In this document: positions 37,014 through 48,359 of the stretch, in pieces
Layout: each line of letters starts with the position of its first letter
How positions within the stretch are numbered: the first letter of the stretch is position 1
From: Nematostella vectensis
Lineage: Eukaryota; Cnidaria; Anthozoa; Actiniaria; Edwardsiidae
Reading direction: 5' to 3'
NCBI RefSeq assembly: GCF_932526225.1
Contig: NC_064043.1
Location: 7,245,501-7,309,500 of the forward strand
Length of the DNA stretch: 64,000 nt
Translations under genes and position numbers: made by a program
The notes under the pieces: model-generated
Told to the model about the DNA's origin: nothing
Databases searched by the model: none
What the model saw: the letters and a program-made list of their open reading frames with translations, nothing else

Positions 37014-37365
37014 TTAAAATCCACTTATCTGCGGTATCATATCATTATCATTAGCCTCTATTAAGTAGGCTGATCCTCCCCTACTTGAACAGAAAGGCTT
37101 TAAATCACGCCCTGACGCCGTCCCAGATGCTATCGGATTGTCTTGAGTGCTCTTTCTTACTAATGAATAAACGTCCATTGAGTCGCCTGAATTTCCCATG
37201 AGTCACCTTTTGGGATCCTTTATTGATATACATTCTGGTATTTACCCGCATTTTTTATCCCTTAGTACTTCAGCCTTTTTTAAGGCCATTTCATGATGCT
37301 TACCCGCTGGGTCCGGTAAATTGTATTTAGAAGATATGTAAGCTACTTCGTCTACATGCATGTTT
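37014..37365 (-). pseudogene. Possible coding remnant, two frames
   Basis: Two adjacent minus-strand blocks look protein-like: 37365-37242 (about 40 codons, with HVDEVAYISSKY) and 37199-37014 (61 codons from ATG to TAA, starting MGNSGDSMDV). They lie in different frames and are separated by a stop. GCGG|GTAAGC (near 37307) and GCGG|GTAAAT (near 37247) could act as donors, so two exons are possible, but no good acceptor is seen. I recognise no family. The upstream side is blocked by a poly(T)/poly(G) tract. Confidence 0.2.
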
Positions 37366-37398
37366 TTTTTTTTTTTTTTTTTTGGGGGGGGGGGGGGG
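37363..37398 (+). repeat. Poly(T)-poly(G) tract
   Basis: 21 T followed directly by 15 G; simple sequence. Confidence 0.95.
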
Positions 37399-37495
37399 TA
37401 CGGAATGAGAATGTTATAAGATTTGATTGTATATGGATTGCAAATTAAATCCACTAAGAATCACTATCAATCAATTTATGTATGTGTAAGTTTAT

Positions 37496-37861
37496 TTGGC
37501 GAAATATAAAGATGAGTTCAAAATTCAAAGGAAACCAAGCACAAGTCAGATCCTGGGTTTTGGTAATGAACAACTCGACTGTCTTCTTTACGATGCTTCA
37601 AACTTCAAACAGCAATGGCTGAGCGAGCTCAAATCTTTTCTTCTTCGAAAATGCGAAGACCCTTTTTTTTCACTGAAGAATGCTCATACTCATGATCGCA
37701 TGCGCCGTGTAAAGCAGATTAAATTAGACAAACCACAAAAATGCCGGCATGTTTTCGATCATGGAATGTCTCCGGCATATGATCTCTGCGTCATGCGACT
37801 GCCACAACAACAACTTGTTATTCCAATAATAAAGATTGCCTCCTGGCAGTTGATGGCATGA
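37496..37861 (+). CDS. Unrecognised 121-codon open frame
   Basis: The frame opens at a TTG with no ATG start. It has a fairly even amino-acid composition, including a Lys/Arg-rich middle (about residues 60-85) and Gln-rich end. No signal peptide, zinc ligand set or other motif is evident. It sits about 100 bp before a MITE copy (37965) and opposite in strand to the possible remnant at 37014-37365. It may be an internal exon, a transposon remnant or chance. Confidence 0.2.
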   Translation: MAKYKDEFKIQRKPSTSQILGFGNEQLDCLLYDASNFKQQWLSELKSFLLRKCEDPFFSLKNAHTHDRMRRVKQIKLDKPQKCRHVFDHGMSPAYDLCVMRLPQQQLVIPIIKIASWQLMA

Positions 37862-37964
37862 CTTTCATCTGGAGTGAAAATTATTTTCCGAATTACACTG
37901 GACCACACAGAAAGCTTTTGGAGCCACGTTTGTATCACTTTGTCTTTTAGAAAATACACTCTTG

Positions 37965-38247
37965 TTTTTATAAGAACGTCTAATTTTCAGTTGAGGCTAA
38001 GCCGTTCTTATTTTTGAAACATTTTAAGGCTGGAAACGTTCTTATCGATATTCTTAAATCATACATACCAGCTGAGTAAAAACACAACTTCACAAATGAT
38101 CAGTAACAATAATATTTTAAGTCGCTAGCATGAGCACAATTTGATTCTTTATTTTTAGAGCGATCACTAATGACAAAAATATTTTGCTGCTATCAGCATG
38201 TTCTTGAATTTTGGCGAAATCACCCAGGCTGGACGTTCTCATAAAAA
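37965..38247 (+). mobile_element. MITE family, most complete copy
   Basis: 283 bp between terminal inverted repeats TTTTTATAAGAACGTC (37965-37980) and GACGTTCTCATAAAAA (38232-38247). Internal landmarks in order are TCAGTTGAGGCT, AACGTTCTTATCG, GTCGCTAGCATG, ACAATTTGATTCTT and TTTTGGCGAAATC. The same order occurs in copies at 3114-3422 (inverted) and 51136-51428. No ORF. Confidence 0.8.
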
Positions 38248-41200
38248 AGAGAGAAACTTCGAAGGTGTTTGTGTCTTATGTACAGAGTATTCCCTTTTAG
38301 AAAGGGGACTAGAAAGGGGATAATTGGGGTTGAGGTCTAGATTTTTCGCTGTAAAGAGGGCCGGCTCCGCCAAATCTCAAGTCGGTAAACTTCTGGTGTG
38401 TATGACATCTCTCTTTTGCTTGAAGGGAAATACCTCGGAACATTCTAGGGATCGATTTTGCTGTGAGAAACGAACTCACACGAGTCTGATTAAGGCTCAA
38501 CTTGTAATTACACGTTTTTCTTATTTCTCCCAATCATTTTTTTTAAATTGCTATCGTAATTGATTTGATGACTGGAGCTACACCAAATCAGCTCTGAAGA
38601 TGTCTATTCTAAAAGTCATTGTTTTCGTTTCTTTACCTATTGATTTTTGGTTTCCTCTTACTGTTTTACTGTTGTTCTTTTTCATGTGTATGTCATATAT
38701 GTCTTTGGAAATGTAATTAAGCTATTAATTAAAAACTATTTTCTCCCGCCCTATCCGTTGAATAATGTTTTATACGAAAGAACTTATGTTTTTAATGTCG
38801 AAATATAGTCGTGCTCTTGACACTGTTCCAGGCAACCATTGGTTAAATCCTCCGCATTCCGTAACCAATCATGGAAGCGGAGATCGCCGTCGGGTACCAT
38901 GACAACGTTTATAGGGTTCCTTGGACGATTAGCGGCTATTTGTAACCGTGAATTCCTTTCTTTGAAATTCATTCACCGAAATTTGAATCCGCTTTTCCCC
39001 AAAAATCGAATCTTTAAATAAAAACATATATTCTTTTTAGAAATAATATAGCCTAAAATTTAATGTTGTCTCTAGTCCTTACTTTATGTGAAACCTTTCA
39101 CAATTGACGAAAAAAAAAAACAAACAAAAACAAAAAAAACAACGAACAACGCTGCTTCCAGCCATCTTTCTTTAAATTAGTAAGATCACCCATCAGCTCT
39201 CTTAATACATGCTTAAGACTTGCTTCAAACACGTTCTTAAGTGTACACCTGGCATACCGCCTGTATGGCGTTTAATTAGGCTAGGGACTAAAATGTACTG
39301 TTTCCCGGCTTTTTTGTGTTAGAGAAGGTCAAGAGCAGAGATAAACGCCAGACGTATGGCTTCTCTCGATGAAAGGCATGAGTGGGAATCTTTGAGTTTA
39401 AATTTTTTGAGTAGAAATTCTTAAGTAAAAAATTATTTAATTAACAAGAGTCAGGATCTAGCAACTAAAGGTCGATGGATCAAAGCATCTTGGTGTTTTT
39501 TTATAACGTCTGATTTGCTGTTATTTGCTGGGTTGCAGACGTGCGAGAATAACTTCAATTTATTTTAATTAATAAATTCAAAACCGAATTTTGAAAAAAA
39601 CATATATTTTTAATGAATTGTTTTTTTCTGAGCTGTAATAGATTTCCACTTGAATTCATTTTTTGAAGCAAATCCATGTATATGTATACATTTCTGTAAT
39701 TTTTCTCACTTGTCCATCTTAGTTGAGTATGAGTATGCGAACTGTCAGTGGTAGAAAAACTGGGTGATATGAGCATGCGTGCTTTTTGAAAAAGCAGGAA
39801 ATTATAGCCATACATTCAGGAAAATTCAGGACAATGCTTTATACAGCCCTCGCGCTATTACTTCACCAAAGAATCTTTTACGTCATAGGCAAGCCTGAAA
39901 TAGTTTTTTGTTGGAAAAACAATTCCTATTTTTTTCTAAATATATTTCTTTTAAGTGGAACAAATTCCTAACCACTTCCTCAAAGACAGGCGGGAAATAG
40001 GAAGTCACGATTTAAAGACCAAAAGCAAATGAACAAAATAATTAAAACTATTTTGTACAAGCCTCGTAGACAAATGAGACCACGAATGACTCCAGCAACA
40101 TCAGACTGTCACAGAAAAATAGTCATCTCAATTATACAACAAACTCACCACTTTCTTTGCTGTCATTTTTAAGTAGTATTAATCACGACAAACTCGGAAA
40201 TGCAATGTCTTTATTTTCGAATAAAACAAAAACCAATTCTCGGCATAGTTTGAGTGGAGAGCGGCATAAAAAAATAACCCTTTGAACAAGCACTTTTGTC
40301 CTGTGTTTTTTTCTTCTTCTATTACTTGTTGCCCTCAGCCATTCTAAAATATGGTCATTGAAAATAAAATAGCTTTTGATAGTATGTTCTTGAAGTAATT
40401 AATGATCTCTTTTCGAAAGTGTGTGGTTCAAAAGTGAAGCTAGTAATATCTTATGGAGGTGCTGTGGGCTGGTCCTCAGTCGGTCTTATTTTCCATCTTT
40501 ATTGATCACTTTATTAATCTAAGGCAGTATTTAATTTGTTATCGTTGCCGCCCTTATTTCGTACACCTCATCAAGCAAAAATTGACGTTGTACATAGCCA
40601 TATCTTTAACAATATCATACTGTGCACACGAAATGCTAACATTATATTATAATCTCTCTAGTGAATATGTAAGACGTGTCTTGCACATGGCTTTCTTTGC
40701 TAGCATCCAGCATTTGTCAACAGGTTGACCATCCATTTGAAATATCCCAAGTATTCAGGTTAAAAAAAAATGGAACACAAATGGGCCAATGCAACGTGCT
40801 ACACGTCTCTGACCCTCAGAGAACAACACTATTCCAGCGATTACATCTTTTGAGCACTTCTCAAGTCAATTCTTTATTGTTTTATTAGCATTTTGACGCT
40901 TACGTTTTATAGATTACATAGTACTATTGTATCCTTAATGCTATCTCACTGATAACCTGATGTGAGCATTTCAGAGCGATAAGATTTGGCGGGTGGTCAC
41001 TGTATTCAAACGTGTCGCCTTTACGTTCGCTTAGTTGCCATTGTCTATTTGACTCATGCTGAGAGAAAACTTTCGTTTCGATTTGTCCAAAGAGGCCCCA
41101 AATAACCGATGTCTGCTTCTAGAGCCCCAAATAACCGAAGTTTCTCTTTGCTCCTAAGCCCCCAATAGCTGAAACTACAGTGCATTGTAATAGCCATATC

Positions 41201-41789
41201 ACGCTGATTCTTAGAGACTAAAGGCGCCAAAAATATATATTTAATTGATAAACGTAAACATCATACGTCTTGCCATTCATTTGAAGTCCCTTTAATTGTT
41301 ATTTTTATTTTTATGCTTTTGTTTTTTCCTTAATCCGTGTTATTTTTTTTATTAAATGTACACACTTATTAATGTTCTAAAGCTCAGAGTTGACCATATA
41401 CGCCGTCAAGTCGCCTCAAACAAGAAACCTTAAATATAACATATCTTTTCATGAAAACAGTAAACCATCATTTAATTTCCTTTAATCAGCAGGATACATT
41501 ACTGTGTTATATTTCCCGGAATAAAGAAATCATGGAATTTAAAGGATGCATTTAGCTATGAATGGAATCCCTGAATTTGGCGGGAAAAGTCGGACTAGCT
41601 GCATTTTTCAAGCTGCGGTGCGCATACGTTCAATAGTCTCAAGGCTGCGAGGCGACATCCGTTTCTGTCGTTACTTCCCCAGCGGACACGGCGGCTAGAT
41701 CTTGTTCCCACGCATAGTGAGTTGACGTAGAATTCTTCAATCTCAAGTACCAACCAGAGTGATCAGCCTCCCTATATACGACTTCTCAC
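38248..41789. other. Intergenic, no gene seen
   Basis: AT-rich DNA; only short frames and an A-rich tract at about 39108-39140. Near 41095-41165 GCCCCAAATAACCGA-like segments recur three times. No gene supported. Confidence 0.4.
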
Positions 41790-41797
41790 TATATATA
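41790..41797 (+). promoter_or_regulatory. TATA box candidate for paralogue B
   Basis: TATATATA lies about 30 bp before the presumed start of an ATG-free exon that ends at a strong splice donor (41905). It fits as the core promoter of the cysteine-rich gene whose ATG is at 43382. Confidence 0.4.
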
Positions 41798-41819
41798 GCG
41801 TGCAAGTACAAGTCAAGTT

Positions 41820-41905
41820 TAGAACGTGAACACACAGGAACTGCTAGCGAACTTTCTAAAGAACAAGGACGACGCCTTTTAGAAAAAAGTTGCCAAGCCA
41901 TACAG
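41820..41905 (+). other. Candidate 5' untranslated exon of paralogue B
   Basis: The stretch contains no ATG and ends CCATACAG|GTACGTG, a near-consensus donor. The acceptor TTTTATTTCAG ending at 43381 would remove a 1476-bp intron and place the ATG as the first codon of exon 2. The start at 41820 is inferred from TATA spacing. Confidence 0.4.
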
Positions 41906-43381
41906 GTACGTGATGTCCTATGCTTTCTAACTGTTGAATATAACTAGATTCTTTGATTCTATTTGGAATTTCAATTCGAAAGCTTTTTCTTGATCGAGCC
42001 CGCCTTTCCCTAGAGTTTTACTTTAAGTGACACAAAAATCTGAAGCAAATATATCAAATAACACACTTTTTATTTTGTTACTAGAGTAGAATGTTTCGAA
42101 CTAATAAAACTCAAATAATCCAAAGCATTACAAGTGATGGATTAATATCAAAGCATTATTTTTTTTCAAAGGGTGTTGGTATAGGTTGCCTTGCTTCCAA
42201 ATCGCTTAATAGTTATTTCATCACACAGGCAAACGTCTGTTTTTTTCTTCTCCATTAAAGTTTCTCGTCCAGATCTTACACATCACGCTTTAATTATTGT
42301 CCAAACCTTGCAGAATGTTTCCTTACTGAGGTATTCACATATTTAATCGCCATAACTAGCCAATCCTTAGCGTCGTCCGTTTGAAATGAATATTTATTTT
42401 TCCCAGGTGTGTGGTCTCCAGTCGCTAATGACCAACCTAATGCAAAACCCCGCACTCAGTGGAATAAATGCACTCCATCGTTGTTAGATGGAATTAACAA
42501 AGCCGTAAAAATCTCCCTTTCAACCTCAGGCTCTGAGTTATTGCTTTTTCATATAAATAAGCAAGATCGTCGAGTGTGACGCCCCCGTGGGCATATTTGA
42601 AGCACGAAAAGCGTGTCTTTCAACCCCTAACTAAGCGCGGGCTACCTAAATCTCGAAACTTCGACAAAATAACACTGTCACCCCTAGACTATGTGTTAAT
42701 TCTAACGAAGCCATGAAATTACTTGGTAATTAACCTTTTTCGTAATGTAAATGTTATTTTTTATCAGGAAGCTCATTTTCTGTTGCCTAATTGGCTGTGA
42801 GTCACCTCGATTGATATTGAAGGATGCCTTGAGGGAAATCCTCACTTTTGTCATCTTATTTAGTACATCTAAAACGCATTGACTAGACGCATTGTTTTTT
42901 TTACTTAAACTGATTTATGTGATTCATCGTGATTAATATTTTATGTAGGAGGTTACAAAATTTAGTTAATACGTTTTTGAGCCATATCGACCTCGTAGCA
43001 CGAGCTGATTCGATGCAAATCAATTTTCCAAAAAGGGAGATAATTATGATGAGATTAATTATGGTTTCCATCATCCACATCCATTAATCTCCTTTTTCTT
43101 AAAAAAAAAAAACACACACACACAAAACAATCGAATCTGTTTCACTCCAACCAAATACAAAGAATGAAAGCAATAATGGAGAAAACATAGCATCATACAT
43201 TACTACGTAAGGCAAAAGTTTTCCCTTGTTTGTTTATTTTGTAGATTGACGCGATTTAGTTGTTCTGCAATTTGAGTATTTAAAGCACTTAAAAGCACCT
43301 ACTGTAAAACACGTGCTTTAGCATGCCTGTGGCATTTCGTTTTTGAAAAAAAAAATCATACCCTCTTTCATTTTATTTCAG

Positions 43382-43795
43382 ATGTCCATACAAGAAAAAT
43401 ACATTTCACTCGTGGTGGTTGTAGCTAGCCTCGCTCTGGTGTCAAGTGCGCCCGCGTATGAGTGCAGCAGTATGTGTTATGCGGAGTGGAATGCTTGCAT
43501 GTCCCAATGTAATATTAACACGTGCTACGAATGCAGCATGACATTCATCGAGTGCAAAGAAGAATGTGGCGAATTCAGGAGATCAATATCATCAGCGTTT
43601 AACGTGTTCCCAAGTCTGAGCCGTCGCGACAGGCGAGAAATTCATCGCGAGAATAAGCCGTCTATTACACGGAACGCGAAGCATGTGGGCGGCGAGGCAA
43701 AAAGGACAGATTTTAAACAGATTAACGAGCTTACAGCGCAGAAAAACATCCGGAAAAACATTCGAGAACACTTACAAAAGCTTTTCCGGGGGTGA
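43382..43795 (+). CDS. Secreted eight-cysteine precursor with amidation-type tail (paralogue B)
   Basis: The 137-residue product starts at the ATG immediately after TTTTATTTCAG; an upstream in-frame ATG (43343) lies within the presumed intron and was rejected. Residues 1-23 are a signal peptide (hydrophobic VVVVASLALVSSA). Eight cysteines follow at 28, 32, 39, 43, 48, 51, 58 and 62, spaced C-x3-C-x6-C-x3-C-x4-C-x2-C-x6-C-x3-C, the same framework as the minus-strand gene at 11454-11720. Residues 63-137 form a cysteine-free, strongly basic tail with RR at 66-67, 81-82 and 84-85 and KR at 107-108. The protein ends LFRG, so cleavage after KR108 could give a 28-residue peptide with an amidated C terminus. 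Secretion is confident; function (toxin-like, defence or signalling) is unknown. Confidence 0.82.
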   Translation: MSIQEKYISLVVVVASLALVSSAPAYECSSMCYAEWNACMSQCNINTCYECSMTFIECKEECGEFRRSISSAFNVFPSLSRRDRREIHRENKPSITRNAKHVGGEAKRTDFKQINELTAQKNIRKNIREHLQKLFRG

Positions 43796-45693
43796 GACCA
43801 CGCTAAGGGGATAGCATATTTATTACATTATACTATTATGATTATTTATTTAATTTTTGTGTTATGTAAATTATTTACATTTTGCAGCATTGTTCTGGAA
43901 AAGAAGTGCAAATACCTATATTTTTACTAATGATGTGTGCTTAGTATTATTTATACTACGAGTGTGTGAAAGTCAGCCAATCAACACAATACTCTTCACA
44001 ATACCCCTCATTACCGAAGAGGTCATTACCCTGCTGGCCACTAAATAGAGAGACGTTCGAGGCTCTGGAACCAGAGTAACAGGTCATCTTAGAAAGAGAA
44101 ACCTTTCAAGCCACAACCAAGACAAAGTCAATATCACGGCGGCAATATAAATGAGGCTAAATGACAAAAGATTGAGTGTGAAGACAAAGGGAATGCGGTG
44201 GTTCGTTCTTGCGGTGGCAAACATAGACTGTGAAACTGTTCTTCCATAGATCTTACAAAACCCCCACATCCTCAATAGAGGCTTTATTGAAATAGCATAA
44301 TACTCAACCTTACACTCAGACGTTTGGAGAATGCTTTGTTTTTACGCATATGACCCCATCGCGTCCTTGTTGTCGCGTGCATACGTGCCACCCGCGGCCC
44401 TCGCGCGTCTTCCTGCGGCCAGGTTGCGGAAATAAATTCGGAAATAATCTAAATTAAAATTTCCGGAAATTGTCATCATTTTACTGCTCCGTTTGATCTC
44501 TTTCTAGATGTTTATCTAGCGGTTAGCATAAGATATGAATTAATTGATATAGGTCAATGTTTTCCGTTCTGAATAAACTGGTTCTTCATCTAGCTTTAGC
44601 TGCAATTACTAGTTATTTTAACTCGTAACCGCACCCGCAATGAAACTACACTCTGAAACACACAACACCCACAGTTATGAGGAACATGGGATTACCTCAT
44701 GTTCTTGAATGTCTTGTCACGAATTTTAAGCCACGTTAATTCTTTCCACCCCTCCCCGCGGATGAATTGTGTCGCATCTATTTCCTCCACTGTTGTGTAC
44801 CACGCCCTGGCTAGCTTATCGGTACCGCACGTCGGCGGAAAAACTATTACAGCGTCTGCATTGCGACTGTCGCATTCATTTGTAATTCCATCAATTCCGG
44901 GTAAAATGGTGTATGATGATGATATTTGATAATGTGTAGAAGGAATTATAAGGGGCACATCAACACTCAAGTTTGTTTGCGCACGGAATATACGAAATAT
45001 TTATTTCATAAGCAGTCTTCGCTAAGGGCTCATGGAACTCTGTGATGTCAATGTATGAAAGCGGGTGACCAAGAGAACCATAAAAATCCATGTAAGATCC
45101 CCAACTCCCATCTCTCTGGTTGATTTTTAAAGGAAATTAAATTCAGGTCCGCAACCAAGTAAATGTTATGCAAAAGAATATAAAAGGCGAAAATTAAGAA
45201 ATTGTATTGATTTTACCCGTCAATGAGGGAAAAATAGTGTTGATTGGGGCTTTTCCGGGCCCTCTAAAGAATATCTCGACTGAATAAGATGTATCTAGAC
45301 ACTATGGTCTTTCAACCGAACAGATAATGCATGAGGCTTTTATTGCACAAAAACGACGTGATTATATTTCTTTTCGAGTTTTGAGAAAAGATTTGCCTAT
45401 TTTATGGTAAGTCAGTGCGTTTCGCATATCAAATGTGCCATTACGTGAAAAACTAGAAGTTTGCAAATGCTGAGAAGTAAACTCTACCCAGGCTTGCAAT
45501 GAGGCCTTATACATAAACGTACATGAATGGAGTCTGAGACTTCATTTACAACATTGGTATCACTGATAACTAATCATCACTAGTTGTAAAACTCTCTTAC
45601 CTATACTTACTTGATTATGCCAATAGAAATTGGTCCTTGCATATTTTTGAGCGTAAATAGCAATTTAATTGATTAACGTACGTTAAAATTGCA
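43796..45693. other. Downstream region, no firm gene
   Basis: No clear AATAAA appears soon after the gene ending at 43795; one lies at about 44431. A minus-strand frame at 44692-44970 (92 codons) has good composition and ends at AACATGAG|GTAATC, a possible donor, but lacks a convincing acceptor. Another at 44084-44275 encodes a hydrophobic stretch. Neither is recognised. Confidence 0.35.
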
Positions 45694-45888
45694 GCAATTA
45701 TTAAATACAACACTACTCTAAGAAGAGAAAAGACCAATAAGACTCACTCAAGCGCACGATTTATTCCAATAGTAGAGATACTGCTAGTGCGGCGCAATTA
45801 TTGAATACAAAACTACTCTCAGAAGAGAAAAGACCAATAGAACTCACTCCAGCGCACGATTTATTCCAATAGTAGAGATACTGCTATT
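45694..45888. repeat. 100-bp tandem duplication
   Basis: GCAATTATT starts units at 45694 and 45794. Both contain AAGAGAAAAGACCAATA and GCGCACGATTTATTCCAATA and end in GATACTGCTA, with several substitutions. Confidence 0.9.
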
Positions 45889-46227
45889 TTAGTGAGGGCT
45901 TTTCATTTCCTGTTCTTAAAGGGGGCCTGTCGCAATTATAACAAAGATCCCGACAAAAAGAACCGACTAACATCACGCAAAGTTTCCAAGTGCCAAAAAG
46001 TAAAAATTAAAAAGTCCCTGTCAGTTGGCAGACAGGGCAATTTCCCCACGTAAAGCGATAATACACTGGAAAAAAGCAGTAATTCATGGCCTTTGAAAAT
46101 TCCCCTTCTTAAAATTGGAAACGTCAACCGACGATGATATGCGAGGTTTGAAATTTCGTTGTTACATGTATGATTGCGTGCTTTCCTTCGTATGTGCCTA
46201 CTCGTTGTATCGCATGTGCGTATGCCG

Positions 46228-46845
46228 GTGCGCATTGGATATATGATGTGTGGGTATGGCTTGTGCGCATTGGATATATGATGTGTGGGTATGGCTTGTG
46301 CGCATTGGATATATGATGTGTGGGTATGGCTTGTGCGCATTGGATATATGATGTGTGGGTATGGCTTGTGCGCATTGGATATATGATGTGTGGGTATGGC
46401 TTGTGCGCATTGGATATATGATGTGTGGGTATGGCTTGTGCGCATTGGATATATGATGTGTGGGTATGGCTTGTGCGCATTGGATATATGATGTGTGGGT
46501 ATGGCTTGTGCGCATTGGATATATGATGTGTGCGTATGGCTTGTGCGCATTGGATATATGATGTGTGGGTATGGCTTGTGCGCATTGGATATATGATGTG
46601 TGGGTATGGCTTGTGCGCATTGGATATATGATGTGTGCGTATGGCTTGTGCGCATTGGATATATGATGTGTGGGTATGGCTTGTGCGCATTGGATATATG
46701 ATGTGTGCGTATGGTTTGTGCGCATTGGATATATGATGTGTGTGTATGGCTTGTGCGCATTGGATATATGATGTGTGGGTATGGCTTGTGCGCATTGGAT
46801 ATATGATGTGTGCGTATGGCTTGTGCGCATTCGTTATATCACATA
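46228..46845. repeat. 35-bp satellite, homogeneous block
   Basis: About 17 nearly identical units of 35 bp (GCGCATTGGATATATGATGT then GTGGGTATGGCTTGT), varying mostly at a G/C position in GTGTGGGTA against GTGTGCGTA. Since 35 leaves remainder 2 on division by 3, the three minus frames pass through the same 35-residue peptide repeat, explaining open frames of 274, 223 and 210 codons. I do not call these proteins. Confidence 0.95.
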
Positions 46846-47340
46846 TAGGTATGGCTAATAAGCATTCGTTATATCACATGTGGGTATGGCTTGTGCGCAT
46901 TGGATATATCACATGTGCGTATTCTTGTGCGCGTTCTATATATCACGTGCGTAGCTTCTAGTCATTCTATATATCACATGTTCGTGGCTTGTAGTCATTC
47001 TATATATCACATGTGGGTATGGCTTGTGCGCATTGGATATATCACATGTGCGTATTCTTGTGCGCGTTCTATATATCACATGTGCGTAGCTTGTAGTCAT
47101 TATATATATCACATGTGCGTAGCTTGTAGTCATTCTATGTATCACATGTGGGTATGGCTTGTACGCATTCGTTATACCACATGTACGCATTCGTTATATC
47201 GCATGGGTATGGCTTGTGCGCATTGGATATATCACATGTGTGTATGGCTTATGCACATTCGTTATACCACATGTGCGCATTCGTTATATCGCATGGGTAT
47301 GGCTTGTGCGCATTGGATACATCACATGTGCGTAGCTTGT
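46846..47340. repeat. 35-bp satellite, degenerate higher-order block
   Basis: Units related to the preceding array but diverged (CATTCGTTATATCACATGTG, GCGCGTTCTATATATCAC, GTAGCTTGTAGTCATT). Blocks recur at offsets of 133 bp (46875 and 47008) and 90 bp (47201 and 47291), showing local higher-order duplication. Confidence 0.85.
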
Positions 47341-48359
47341 CCATTATTAAGGATATTGATACTGCTACCAAATTATAGTTTTTCTGATATTTACTATCTG
47401 TTTTACAAATAATAGTCTATTGTACAGGTATCCCTAGAATCCAGGACAGTCCTTCTACCTGACGTTATTATACCTCTATACCCTTATTTTTTTTTTACCT
47501 GAGGTATTGCGATCTAAAATATTTATTTTCTTTCAAACTTGATCTCTTTGACTAGGTCCCTTCACTCGATTTCTAAGTCAAATGCGCAAGATGGGATTTA
47601 ATCCTAGAGGTAAGAGTTTGGCGAGATAATCTTAAGCATTGCTGGACCTACAAATGCTCTTACAATCGAGCGAAGCCTGTCGATACTGGGGCCATTTGCA
47701 CGGGGCTTTGTTGCTGCAATAAGGTTTTAACACTTAAAAGTGTTGGCCTGAAGGCTTTTTTTTCGTTTTGGTCGGCACTTGTGTCCCAACCCTGTAAAAT
47801 ACATTTTGAATGTTTACAGGTTACTTATTATACTCTATATTAGCTCCTAGAAAGTCAATTGAGATGTGCATCGCACCCTCACATAAGGATAGGCTATCCT
47901 TGCGCACTTGAAAGTCAATAATAATTTAATGAATTCTAGTTACAACGGTCTGCTTTGAATGATCTACACATAAAAGCTTCATAAAAGTTCCGCCGCCAAA
48001 TTCATTTCTTCAGTATTATACCTTCAATAATATACCTAGACTTTCGTTTCGTTTGTTTTAAATTTTAAAGAGACGTCCCCCTTATCAAAATACGTAAGAA
48101 CAATTTGTTTACCCTTTCTTGAAGCTGAAGTGCACACCGTCTTACTCGCCTTAAAGGGGCTGCGTCATAAGCTGCGGATTTAGTTTTCGCGTCACGTTTC
48201 CAATTTCCCGCCTTCCTCAGGTTCAAACCATTTTGATTCTTTAAATATATCAATGAGATGTGGATAATTGAGGATATGTTCCGTATCTCTTATGATGGAT
48301 TTTCAAATAAACCTTGACCCACGACAACAATCCTATTTTACTAAGCTATGAAAGCAATA

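Noticed and set aside
43343-43381. Upstream in-frame ATG of the cysteine-rich gene
   Set aside because: It would add 13 residues encoded by the polypyrimidine tract and acceptor, and would spoil the signal-peptide start; the ATG at 43382 follows the splice site.
45936-46830. Three long overlapping minus-strand ORFs of 274, 223 and 210 codons
   Set aside because: They are frame shadows of the 35-bp satellite; all three read the same peptide repeat because 35 is not divisible by three.
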